A stretch of DNA of 64,000 nt, from the NCBI RefSeq assembly GCF_018437505.1, contig NZ_CP072467.1, positions 2,046,001 through 2,110,000 on the forward strand, given 5' to 3'. Below are positions 1 to 7,649 of the stretch, piece after piece. The notes under the pieces were generated by a model that saw nothing but the letters and a program-made list of their open reading frames with translations, was not told where the DNA came from and made no database searches. The DNA is from Spiractinospora alimapuensis (GTDB taxonomy: Bacteria; Actinomycetota; Actinomycetes; Streptosporangiales; Streptosporangiaceae). The first letter of the stretch is position 1. Each line of letters starts with the position of its first letter. The translations under genes were made by a program, and so were the position numbers.

Positions 1-151
1 ATGAGACGGATTCCTGCGTTCTGTCCACAGGTTGAACCCGTGGGATTAGAGTCACAGCTCCCGACTGATACAGCTATGACAACAACCAGTCAGCCGAATC
101 GATCGAAGATCTGTGATTCCTAGTAATTGTCCAGTGGTGAGGAGCGATCCT

Positions 152-976
152 GTGGCTGTTCCACTTGACTCCGCACGCCGTCGCTTCGGCAACGAAATGC
201 GGAAATACCGAGGTCGCGCCAGCCTGACCCAGGGTCAGCTCGCACGATCAGCTCTGCTTTCACAAGCCATGATCAGTGATATCGAGAAGGGGCGAAAAAC
301 GACCAAGAGGGAACATGTCGTACGAATCGACGCCGCGCTAACCACCGATGCTGCCTTGCTCCACTTCTGGGACTCGCTGTTCTCTCCATCGGGCCTCTCG
401 TCCTACTTCAAGGACGTCGCCGAGTATGAGCAGGAAGCCCATGGGATCTCGGAATACCAAATCGCACTCATTCCCGGCCTGTTTCAGACGCGAGAGTACG
501 CGCGCACGATCATCCGCATGGGACAGCCCAACTTCACATCCGAGGAGGTGGAAACACAGGTCGAAGCCCGAATGCTTCGGCAGAGACTGCTGGAGGTCGA
601 GCGTCCACCTCTGTATCGGGTCGTGCTCGACGAGAGCGTCCTCCTGCGCCCGATAGGGGGTCACGCTGTGATGGGTCGACAACTTCAACAGCTCATCGAC
701 CTTTCGCATCGCCCCCGAATCATCCTGCAGGTCATCCCTTTGCTCTCCGAGGTACACCCAGGTCTCGACGGTGCATTTCAGTTGATCACTCTCGCTGACA
801 AGGGCACCATGCTGTACACCGAGAACAGAGTGGCTGGATACCCTACGAGTGACGAGACAGCGGTTTCGGACTACCAGGGCATGTTCGGAGAAATCCGCGG
901 GGCCAGCCTTCCCGTCAACGCATCACGTGCTCTTATTGAGAAGATCCAAGGAGACCTGCAGGATGCTAGACCCTAG
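152..976 (+). CDS. XRE-family HTH regulator with DUF5753 domain
   Basis: Predicted DNA-binding regulator of about 274 residues. An N-terminal helix-turn-helix (roughly residues 15-75, with the core SQAMISDIEKG) is followed by the C-terminal DUF5753 domain (from about residue 85), marked by IPGLFQTREYAR and by VLDESVLLRPIGG. This architecture is common in filamentous actinomycetes, where it is paired with small DUF397 proteins (the Scr1/WhiJ-like group). I chose the GTG at 152 because GAGGAG lies 7 nt upstream; an earlier in-frame GTG at 113 has no such site. The DUF397 gene overlaps its 3' end by 14 nt, so the two are probably co-translated. Function is inferred from family; the regulated genes are unknown. 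Confidence 0.9.
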   Translation: MAVPLDSARRRFGNEMRKYRGRASLTQGQLARSALLSQAMISDIEKGRKTTKREHVVRIDAALTTDAALLHFWDSLFSPSGLSSYFKDVAEYEQEAHGISEYQIALIPGLFQTREYARTIIRMGQPNFTSEEVETQVEARMLRQRLLEVERPPLYRVVLDESVLLRPIGGHAVMGRQLQQLIDLSHRPRIILQVIPLLSEVHPGLDGAFQLITLADKGTMLYTENRVAGYPTSDETAVSDYQGMFGEIRGASLPVNASRALIEKIQGDLQDARP

Positions 977-1151
977 TTGGGCCAAGTCGAGCTACAGCAC
1001 AGGTGGTAGCGCGAACTGTGTGGAGTGCCGTTCCGACCTTGGCCAGGTCAACATCCGTGACACCCAGCATCGCCACCTCGGCCACCTCACGGTCCCAGCG
1101 ACGGAGTGGCGGGCGTTCCTCCACGCCGTGCGCGAGAACGAGCTGGACTGA
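963..1151 (+). CDS. DUF397 domain protein
   Basis: A 62-residue protein with the DUF397 pattern: WAKSSYSTGGSANCVE near the N-terminus, an NIRDT segment in the middle, and a C-terminal TEWRAFLHAV helix. DUF397 proteins are small partners of DUF5753 XRE regulators; in Streptomyces some pairs behave like toxin-antitoxin or developmental switches. The ATG at 963 has AAGGAG 9 nt upstream and lies inside the end of the regulator gene, so translational coupling is likely. No ATP-binding (RsbW-like) partner is visible here, although one could lie left of the window. Confidence 0.88.
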   Translation: MLDPSWAKSSYSTGGSANCVECRSDLGQVNIRDTQHRHLGHLTVPATEWRAFLHAVRENELD

Positions 1152-1281
1152 AAAGACCCACCTCGGACGCGGGGTCCCCCCTTCAGCACAGCCTAGCTTT
1201 CGCGAGCCGATCCGGCCCGCAGCCGTCCACAGGCGAGCGCACGGGTTTCCCGGGCGCTCGCGGGGGATTCCGCGTACGATC

Positions 1282-2736
1282 TCACCTCCCCGCAGCCGCG
1301 TCCGCACGGCGCCCCGCCCCCGCGTCGCGGACGAAGCGCGGCAGCAGGGGCGCAAGGCTGCGGGACCGCAGGGCGCCCCACCAGACACCGGCGCCGTAGG
1401 ACATGTCGTCGACGACGCTCGCCAGGGTCCACCGCACGGGGTCCAGGCGGGTGCGGGTCACCGCCCAGTCGCGCAGGGCGGGCGCGGCGACCAGCCCACC
1501 GAGGACCAGAAGTCGGCGGGCCCGGCGGCCGGGGAGCGCAACGGTCGTGGCGACGGCGACGGGGAGGCCCAACTGGGTGAGGGCGCGGCCCATGCCGACC
1601 AGTGTCCCCCCGACTGGGCGAAGGGTGAGGCGGGCCGCGACGCTCGTGGGCATCCCGGTTTCCCGCAGTGCGCGGGTGAACCACGCGGCGGACGCCGCCG
1701 TTACCGTGGCGGCCAAACCCGGGCGTCCGGCGAGCAGGAGCCCGGCGACAGCCGAGGACCAGGGTCGCAGCACGACGGGAGCCAACCGGTCGCCGTGCCG
1801 GCGTCCGAGCGGTCCTCCGGACGTCCCGTAGCGGAACCTGCGGCGGAGGTAGGTCGCCCAGGTGGCGGGTTCGTCGTGCGCGACCCGCACCGACGGGTCG
1901 TACCGCACCGTCCAGCCCGCGTCGATCATGCGCCAGACGGCGTCGACGTCCTCCCCGAATCGGAGTGACTCGTCGAAGGCCACGGGATCCAGCGCGGCCC
2001 GCCGCACCAGCAGCGTGGCGGTCGGCACGTAGGCGACGCGGCTCCCGGGACGAACCCTCGCCGCCCGGTGGTCGAGGTCGAGCGGCGAACGCGCCGCCGC
2101 GTACGCGGCGAGCGTGGACCTCCCCGTCGCCCGCGGGCGGATCCGCGGTGCGACGGCCCCCACCTCCGGGTCGGCGAAGTGTGCGGCGAGGGCGGACAAC
2201 CAGCCCGGTGGCGGAACACAGTCACTGTCCAGGAAGGCCACGAGTTCGGCGTCCGACGCCGCGGCGAGCCCCGTGTTCCGCGCCGCCGCGGGTCCACCGC
2301 ACGCCGACCGTCGCACGAGGCGCGCTCCGTACCGCGCCACCACGGCGGCTACGGTGTCGGGAGCGGTGGACCCGTCGTCGACGACGATGGTCTCGGCCGG
2401 CGCGTCGTCGCACGACTCGGCGCACAGCGCCGCCAGGAGCCGCCCCAGCTCCGCAGGCCGGTCCCGAACGGGGATGACGACGGTGACCGGCCCAGTGACC
2501 GGACCGCGCGGTGACCGTGGGTGCGCGACTCCGGCGTCGAGGAGGCGACGGGCCAACGCGCCCTCCCTCGCGTCCCGAACGGGATGCGCCAAGAGTTCCG
2601 TGAGCACGGTGCCTCCGGCGGAGGTCAACCGCATCAGCCGCAGGGGGTCACCGCCCAGCAGTGCCCGGCCGTCGTTGAACACGACGGTCTCGGGATCGAG
2701 CACGATCTGGAACCCGTGGGGAACCGGGCCCGTCAC
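1282..2736 (-). CDS. mftF: mycofactocin glycosyltransferase MftF
   Basis: A 484-residue family 2 glycosyltransferase, last gene of the mycofactocin operon. In mycobacteria MftF decorates the premycofactocin core with beta-1,4-linked glucose units. The GT-A fold is visible from about residue 83 (VTVVIPVRDRP), with VVDDGS at 118-123, a metal-binding DSD at 170-172 and GEDVDAVWRMIDAG further on. The C-terminal third is hydrophobic and probably membrane-associated. The N-terminus MTGPVPHGF matches the start of known MftF proteins, which supports the ATG at 2736. That ATG overlaps the stop of the preceding reading frame (ATGA). Identity is strong from sequence plus context. Confidence 0.95.
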   Translation of the reverse strand: MTGPVPHGFQIVLDPETVVFNDGRALLGGDPLRLMRLTSAGGTVLTELLAHPVRDAREGALARRLLDAGVAHPRSPRGPVTGPVTVVIPVRDRPAELGRLLAALCAESCDDAPAETIVVDDGSTAPDTVAAVVARYGARLVRRSACGGPAAARNTGLAAASDAELVAFLDSDCVPPPGWLSALAAHFADPEVGAVAPRIRPRATGRSTLAAYAAARSPLDLDHRAARVRPGSRVAYVPTATLLVRRAALDPVAFDESLRFGEDVDAVWRMIDAGWTVRYDPSVRVAHDEPATWATYLRRRFRYGTSGGPLGRRHGDRLAPVVLRPWSSAVAGLLLAGRPGLAATVTAASAAWFTRALRETGMPTSVAARLTLRPVGGTLVGMGRALTQLGLPVAVATTVALPGRRARRLLVLGGLVAAPALRDWAVTRTRLDPVRWTLASVVDDMSYGAGVWWGALRSRSLAPLLPRFVRDAGAGRRADAAAGR

Positions 2737-3248
2737 CGGGACTCTCCCCTGGTGTCCCGGGCGTCTGTTGGACGGGTGGCGCCGGAGACCGAGCCGATCA
2801 CGTGTCGCCTCGCCACCGACGCCACCCTCGACCAGGTGTCCGTCACCATCGCGCTCCGTCTCACGTGGCGTGCCATACCGCTCGTCCTCCTGTCACACCC
2901 ACCGCCCTGGTGCACCCAGAGTCGTGCCAGTGCCGGACGGGGCCCGCGCCGCGCCACACCCTCCCAGGCGGAGCCGGCGGCTCCCACCCGCCCGACGGTG
3001 ACCTCGGTCGCCGCGCTTCCCGCGTGTCCGTCACGCCCTCCACCCGCACGGCGCTTCGTCACGACGGTCGAGGCCAGGTCCGATCGATCCGGGGCCCCGG
3101 AACGACCGTCGCCAACGGTCCCTCCGGTGCGGGCAGATCCACAGCCCCGCAGGCGAACGGATGTCCGTTCTCCACCGTCCCGGTGCCCCTCGGGGGCCGA
3201 TTCCCCGGCCGTGGGTCTCGTGTCGAGCGTGGTCCGCCGATCGCTCAT
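2733..3248 (-). CDS. uncharacterised ORF between mftE and mftF
   Basis: A 171-codon frame filling the gap between mftE and mftF. It starts 12 nt after the mftE stop, and its own stop overlaps the mftF start as ATGA; both are what a true operon member would show. Against this, the product is rich in Arg, Gly, Ser and Thr, has no recognisable domain, no membrane segment and no signal peptide. Third positions are less GC-rich than in the neighbours, with AGG, AGA and TCT codons. A shorter version could start at an internal ATG after a perfect AGGAGG (9 nt spacing), giving about 57 residues. I do not recognise a family. It may be a real accessory mycofactocin gene, or only an untranslated spacer kept open by chance. 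Confidence 0.35.
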   Translation of the reverse strand: MSDRRTTLDTRPTAGESAPEGHRDGGERTSVRLRGCGSARTGGTVGDGRSGAPDRSDLASTVVTKRRAGGGRDGHAGSAATEVTVGRVGAAGSAWEGVARRGPRPALARLWVHQGGGCDRRTSGMARHVRRSAMVTDTWSRVASVARRHVIGSVSGATRPTDARDTRGESR

Positions 3249-3260
3249 CCCGCCCGTTCA

Positions 3261-3938
3261 TCATCGGGGCCATTGGGCGACGAACGACGTGAGGTCCTCG
3301 GCGAGGCGGGCGAGGACGCGCTCTCCCTCGGCGGCGGAGGCCTCTGTGGGGTCCCCGAGCACTCCGTTGGGGCTGACGGCACGCACCCCGTGGGCGCGCA
3401 GGGTGGGCATCAGGTCGGCGATGGGGTCGAGAGCGCCGGGGTGCGCGTGGTCGGTGGCGACGCGCTCGGGGGCCAGGGCGAGCTGCAGGGAGGTCTCGAC
3501 CCGGCCGGCGTGGGCGTCACCCCGCCAGCGGGGGGACCAGGAGAGGACGTCGCGGGACTCCGATCTCAGGGTTTCCGTCGCCCGTGCGACGGCGGCGGCG
3601 TTGCCGCCGTGGGCGGAGACCAGGAGCAGACGGCGGAACGTCTCCGTGGCGGAACGGCCGAGTTCCACGAGCAGCACGGTCAGTGCCTCTGTGCCGATGG
3701 AGAGCGTGCCCGGGAACCCGGCGTGTTCGCCGCTGGCTCCGTAGGCCACCGGCGGGGCGACGAGGACGTCCGTGGCCGTCGCCGCCAACCGCTGGCACAG
3801 GGCCTCCGCGATGTCGGTGTCGGTGGAGAGCGGGAGGTGGGGGCCGTGTTGTTCGGTGGATCCCACCGGGACCACCAGGACGGTGTCGCTCGGCCGTTGG
3901 TCGACGTCGGGCCAGCTCAGGTTCGCGAGTTCGGTCAT
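3261..3938 (-). CDS. mftE: mycofactocin peptidase MftE (creatininase family)
   Basis: A 225-residue creatininase-fold metallopeptidase. In the known pathway MftE cuts the MftC-modified C-terminal dipeptide from the MftA precursor, releasing the AHDP intermediate. The metal-binding pattern is present: PVGSTEQHGPHLPLSTDTDI (Glu, His and Asp ligands, about residues 25-45), then SAHGGN near residue 110, and a late Glu in DPTEASAAEG. The ATG at 3938 overlaps the mftD stop as ATGA, fixing the start and implying coupled translation. Its length and place in the operon fit the family. Confidence 0.95.
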   Translation of the reverse strand: MTELANLSWPDVDQRPSDTVLVVPVGSTEQHGPHLPLSTDTDIAEALCQRLAATATDVLVAPPVAYGASGEHAGFPGTLSIGTEALTVLLVELGRSATETFRRLLLVSAHGGNAAAVARATETLRSESRDVLSWSPRWRGDAHAGRVETSLQLALAPERVATDHAHPGALDPIADLMPTLRAHGVRAVSPNGVLGDPTEASAAEGERVLARLAEDLTSFVAQWPR

Positions 3939-5143
3939 CGCGGGGTGTAGGTCTCGTTCCCGTTCTCGGCGCCGAGGCGACGCCCGAAACCGTCGGGGAT
4001 GACCAGATCTTGGCGTCGCAGCTCCCGCACGGAGCCCAGGGCGAGTCCCTGGAGCGTGGAGTCGATGCCGTTGCGCAGCACGTCGAGGACGTTCTCCACG
4101 CCGGCCTGCCCGTTGGCCGCCATACCCCACAGGTAGGCGCGGCCGATGAGCACCGCCCGCGCGCCCAGGGCGAGGGCCTTCACGACGTCCCCGCCACGGC
4201 GGACACCGCCGTCCATGAGGACCTCCACCTGGTCGCCCACGGCGTCGACGACGGCCGGCAGGGCCCGGATCGCCGCCGGGGTGCCGTCGAGGTTGTTGCC
4301 TCCGTGGGTGGAGACGGAGATGCCGGTGGCGCCGATGTCCACGGCACGACGTGCCTCGTCCACCCGGCAGATCCCCTTGATCACGAAGGGACCGTCCCAC
4401 TGTTCCCGCAGCCAGCGCAGATCCTCCCAGGTGGGGCGCGGTGTCTGCATCCATTCGCCGTAGGCGTCGAAGAATCCGGGGGCCCGCTCACCGGGCAGGG
4501 TCATGTTGGGGACGGAGAGCTGCGGTGGACGGAGCGTGCGGGCGTAGTCCATGAGGTAGCGCCACTTGCCGTGCAGCAGGATCTCGGGGGCGTGTCGGGC
4601 CATCGTCCGCAGGTCCATCGCGGTGGGGATCTTCGGGCTGCCCCAGTCGCGCGAGTGGGAGAACGACCAGTCGAGGGTGACGATCAGACCGACCGCTCCG
4701 GCGCGTTTGGCACGGTCCAGGCGGTGGGTCATGGCGTCGCGACTGCCCGACCAGTAGATCTGGAAGAAGGTCTGCGGGTTGGCGTCGACGACCTCTTCGA
4801 CGGGTTTGCTGCCGAAGCTGCTCAATCCCATCGCGGTCCCACGGCTCGCCGCGGCCCGGGCGACGGCCACCTCCCCGTCCGGGTGCACCGCCTGCACTCC
4901 GGTCGGCGAGATCATCACCGGCAGGGCGAGGTCCTGACCCAGCACCGTGGTGGACAGGGCACGTTCCTGGGGCGCTCCCGCGACGCGCGGGGCGAAGCCC
5001 AGCTCACCGAACGCGTTGATGTTCTGGTTGAGGGTCTGGCCGCGTTCCGAGCCGGCGACGAGAGCCTTGTACACCGACAGGGGAAGCCGCTTCCTGGCGC
5101 GCCGCTCCGCTTCCTTGACGCTCTCGAACCACGCGTCGGCCAT
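3935..5143 (-). CDS. mftD: mycofactocin FMN-dependent oxidase MftD
   Basis: A 402-residue protein of the FMN-dependent alpha-hydroxy-acid dehydrogenase family (TIM barrel). MftD oxidatively deaminates the intermediate released by MftE to form premycofactocin. Visible family features are LPVMISPTG near residue 75, the C-terminal STHGGNNLDG, and the FMN-phosphate region DGGVRRGGDVVKALALGA followed by VLIGR. The ATG at 5143 has GGAAGGA about 5 nt upstream, which makes it a better start than the in-frame codon at 5164. Its 3' end overlaps mftE by 4 nt. A 118-nt gap separates it from mftC. Confidence 0.95.
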   Translation of the reverse strand: MADAWFESVKEAERRARKRLPLSVYKALVAGSERGQTLNQNINAFGELGFAPRVAGAPQERALSTTVLGQDLALPVMISPTGVQAVHPDGEVAVARAAASRGTAMGLSSFGSKPVEEVVDANPQTFFQIYWSGSRDAMTHRLDRAKRAGAVGLIVTLDWSFSHSRDWGSPKIPTAMDLRTMARHAPEILLHGKWRYLMDYARTLRPPQLSVPNMTLPGERAPGFFDAYGEWMQTPRPTWEDLRWLREQWDGPFVIKGICRVDEARRAVDIGATGISVSTHGGNNLDGTPAAIRALPAVVDAVGDQVEVLMDGGVRRGGDVVKALALGARAVLIGRAYLWGMAANGQAGVENVLDVLRNGIDSTLQGLALGSVRELRRQDLVIPDGFGRRLGAENGNETYTPR

Positions 5144-5261
5144 CGTTGTCCTTCCGGATCGCACCGCCTGGGGAACGGCGGCTCGGTTGTCGCGCCGACA
5201 CGGGGCCCACCGACGCGGTCGGGGTGCGAACGCGTGGCCCCCGTGCCGGGGGGTGTTGTGG

Positions 5262-6518
5262 TCAGCTGTTCGCCCGGCCCACCGTGAAGCCGGCCAGGGG
5301 GCTCTCGTCGCAGGCCGGGGCGGGAGGCGCCTCGGGCGGGCGGGTGCTCAGGGTGAGGGGCACCGGTCCGGAGCGTCGGCCGGGGGCCGGGCGCGGTGGG
5401 CTGGTGCGGTGGGAGCGGTCGACGGAGGGTTTGGGTGGGGCGTCGTCCCCACGGGCGAGGAGCGCGTCCACCCCGTATCCCTGGACGCACTCGGGGTCGG
5501 GGCCGTCCAACGGGAGTCCGGTGAAGAACTTCGCCGCCATGCAGCCGCCGCGGCAGGAGTCGTAGTGGGCACACGCGGTGCACGCTCCGCCGGTTTGGGG
5601 TGCGCGAAGGTCCTGGAAGAGCTCCGACTCCCGCCACACGCGGGTGAAGCCCCCCTCGTCGCGGATGTTGCCGGCGAGAAAGGAGTCGTGGATGGCGAAG
5701 GGGCAGGCGTAGACGTCGCCCACCGGGTCGATGAGGCACACGACGCGTCCCGCTCCGCACAGGTTGAGGCCCGGGAGCTGCTCTCCATAGGCCGAGAGGT
5801 GGAAGAAGGAGTCCCCGGTGAGCACGTTCTCGCCGTGGGCGAGCAGCCAGTCGTACAACTGGCGCTGCTGCGCCTGGGTCGGGTGGAGCTCGTCCCACAC
5901 GTCGGCGCCGCGCCCGGAGGGTCGTAGGCGGGTCAGCCGGAGTTGGGCCTGGTACTTGTCGGCGAGGGCCTTGAACTCGTCCAGTTGGTCGATGTTGTCC
6001 CGCGTGGCCACGACCGAGAGCTTGAATCCGGTGAAGCCCGCGTCGGCGAGGTTGTCCATCGCGCGGATGGCGGTGGCGTAGGAGCCCGGCCCACGCACCG
6101 CGTCGTTCACCTCGGGGGTCGCTCCGTCCAGGGAGATCTGCACGTCCACGTAGTCGCTGCCGGCCAGTCTCCGCGCCACCTCCGGGGTGAGCTTGACCCC
6201 GTTGGTGGAGAACTTGACACCGACGTTGTGTGCGGTCGCGTAGTCCACCAGTTCCCAGAAGTCGGGACGCACGGTGGGCTCGCCTCCCCCGATGTTGACG
6301 TAGAAGACCTGCATCCGCTCCAGCTCATCGATGATCGACTTGCACTCCTCGGTGCTGAGCTCTCGGGGGTCGCGTCGTCCCGAGCTCGACAGGCAGTGCA
6401 CGCAGGAGAGGTTGCAGGCGTAGGTGAGTTCCCAGGTCAGGCAGATCGGAGCGTCCAGTCCGCGCTCGAACAGGTCGATGAGGCGGTTCGTCCCGCCTGC
6501 CGGTCGCGTCTGCGTCAT
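5262..6518 (-). CDS. mftC: mycofactocin radical SAM maturase MftC
   Basis: A 418-residue radical SAM/SPASM enzyme. MftC oxidatively decarboxylates the C-terminal Tyr of MftA and then links Val to it, making the modified dipeptide core. The radical SAM cluster motif CX3CX2C is at Cys35, Cys39 and Cys42 (ACNLSCVHC), followed by NIGGGEPTVRPDF. The SPASM part is shown by CGAGRVVCLIDPVG, YACPFA and a Cys-rich run around CTACAHYDSCRGGC. The last ~70 residues are Pro/Arg-rich and end near CDESPLAGF. The start overlaps the mftB stop as ATGA. The product needs the MftB recognition protein to bind MftA. Confidence 0.97.
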   Translation of the reverse strand: MTQTRPAGGTNRLIDLFERGLDAPICLTWELTYACNLSCVHCLSSSGRRDPRELSTEECKSIIDELERMQVFYVNIGGGEPTVRPDFWELVDYATAHNVGVKFSTNGVKLTPEVARRLAGSDYVDVQISLDGATPEVNDAVRGPGSYATAIRAMDNLADAGFTGFKLSVVATRDNIDQLDEFKALADKYQAQLRLTRLRPSGRGADVWDELHPTQAQQRQLYDWLLAHGENVLTGDSFFHLSAYGEQLPGLNLCGAGRVVCLIDPVGDVYACPFAIHDSFLAGNIRDEGGFTRVWRESELFQDLRAPQTGGACTACAHYDSCRGGCMAAKFFTGLPLDGPDPECVQGYGVDALLARGDDAPPKPSVDRSHRTSPPRPAPGRRSGPVPLTLSTRPPEAPPAPACDESPLAGFTVGRANS

Positions 6519-6808
6519 GGGGTGCTGGTCCTTTCCACGACCATCTGGGATCGCACCAGCGCGCCCAACGCGCGCTGGAAACGGGGGACGTCCGCCGCCT
6601 CGACGCCGGCGGCATGGCAGGCCGCCCGCGCGGTGGGTGCTTCGCCCAAGCCGCGGACCACGGCGAGCAGGGTCCGATCCTTGATGAACGACAGCTTGCG
6701 CGTACCGAAGTGGTAGAGGAGCGCCCCGAAGGGTTCCGGCCGGACCGACACCTGGTCGTGTAGGCGCCATCCGCGGTCCAGATCGGGTTCGGCGCGTGGT
6801 TCGGTCAC
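6515..6808 (-). CDS. mftB: mycofactocin peptide chaperone MftB
   Basis: A 97-residue PqqD-like RiPP recognition protein. It binds the MftA leader and delivers the precursor to MftC. The pattern RGWRLHDQVSVRPEPFGALL, then YHFGTRKLSFIKD, is typical of MftB. The gene lies 9 nt after the mftA stop and overlaps mftC by 4 nt, so mftABC are probably translated together. No unusual features. Confidence 0.95.
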   Translation of the reverse strand: MTEPRAEPDLDRGWRLHDQVSVRPEPFGALLYHFGTRKLSFIKDRTLLAVVRGLGEAPTARAACHAAGVEAADVPRFQRALGALVRSQMVVERTSTP

Positions 6809-6817
6809 GACGGACTC

Positions 6818-6934
6818 CTAGTACACGCCACACATACCGTCGATGGAGACCTCTTCGACCAGCGAGTCGTCGGCGATGAGGACGTCGTCGCCTTCGGGCT
6901 GCGGTGCGGCGGCTGTGTCGTCGGGGTGGCTCAT
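6818..6934 (-). CDS. mftA: mycofactocin precursor peptide MftA
   Basis: A 38-residue precursor of the redox cofactor mycofactocin, easily missed because of its size. The acidic leader contains EGDDVLIADDSLVEEVS and the peptide ends with the invariant core IDGMCGVY; the last Val-Tyr is the part that becomes the cofactor after action by MftC, MftE and MftD. The ATG at 6934 follows AAGGAGG with 8 nt spacing. It is the first gene of the minus-strand operon, so its promoter must lie in the short region shared with mftR. The C-terminal motif makes this call very secure. Confidence 0.97.
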   Translation of the reverse strand: MSHPDDTAAAPQPEGDDVLIADDSLVEEVSIDGMCGVY

Positions 6935-7004
6935 GGTGGCATCCTCCTTGTGTCGGTGACCGTGTCGTGCGGACGTCGATCGTGTCCAGACCATTCGATA
7001 CTAA

Positions 7005-7019
7005 TGGCACCCGATGCCA
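7005..7019. promoter_or_regulatory. inverted repeat between mftA and mftR (candidate MftR operator)
   Basis: TGGCA-CCCGA-TGCCA, perfect 5-bp arms around a 5-nt spacer, sits in the divergent promoter region between mftA (start 6934) and mftR (start 7041). Its place suits autoregulation by the TetR-family MftR and control of the biosynthetic operon. MftR from mycobacteria is known to respond to long-chain acyl-CoAs, but I do not know its operator here; the assignment is inference. Confidence 0.4.
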
Positions 7020-7040
7020 AAAAGGAAGTGGGGTGGCGGC

Positions 7041-7649
7041 GTGTCGCTTGACCAGTCCCAGGTGGACGCCCCTCGGCCCGGTCGCCGGCCCGCGACCACC
7101 AAGGCCGAACTCACCCGGATCGGCATCGAGCTGTTCACCGAACGGGGCTTCGACGCGACCACCGTGGACGACATCGCCGCGGCGGCCGGCATCGGACGTC
7201 GCACTTTCTTCCGGTACTTCGACTCCAAGAACGACCTCCCCTGGGGCGACTTCGAGGCGCACCTGGACCGGATGCGGCGGGATCTCCACCGTCTGGGTGG
7301 CGACCTCCCCCTCATGGACGCGCTGCGGGTGGCCGTGGTGGAGTTCAACCGGATCTCCCCCGAGGAGACGCCCAACCACCGGCGCCGGATGCGTCTGCTG
7401 CTCACCGTTCCCGCCCTCTACGCCCACTCGACCCTGCGCTACAAGGGCTGGCGGGACGTGGTGGCGGAGTACGTCGCCGAACGCCTCGGAGTGGAGCGCG
7501 ACGACCACGTCCCCAACGCCGTCGCGTGGGCGATGCTGGGCATCGCTCTCTCGGCCTATGAGCAGTGGCTGCGCGACGACCGGGAGAACCTCACCGAGGT
7601 TCTGGACAGCTCCCTGCGCATGCTCGCCTCCGGGTTCGCCGACCTGTGA
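7041..7649 (+). CDS. mftR: TetR-family regulator MftR
   Basis: A TetR-family repressor of about 202 residues next to the mycofactocin genes. The N-terminal DNA-binding domain is clear: ELTRIGIELFTERGFDATTV, then IAAAAGIGRRTFFRYFDSKN. The C-terminal part is the ligand-binding domain. In mycobacteria MftR represses mft genes and is released by long-chain acyl-CoAs. I prefer the GTG at 7041, with AAGGAAG 12 nt upstream. An ATG at 7014 is also in frame but would lie inside the candidate operator and lacks a ribosome site. The 3' end overlaps mftG as GTGA. Confidence 0.92.
   Translation: MSLDQSQVDAPRPGRRPATTKAELTRIGIELFTERGFDATTVDDIAAAAGIGRRTFFRYFDSKNDLPWGDFEAHLDRMRRDLHRLGGDLPLMDALRVAVVEFNRISPEETPNHRRRMRLLLTVPALYAHSTLRYKGWRDVVAEYVAERLGVERDDHVPNAVAWAMLGIALSAYEQWLRDDRENLTEVLDSSLRMLASGFADL

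Noticed and set aside
2802-3950. Long plus-strand open frames opposite mftE and the mftE-mftF gap
   Set aside because: Antisense to recognised genes, Arg/Gly-rich, no ribosome site or domain; shadow frames of GC-rich coding sequence.
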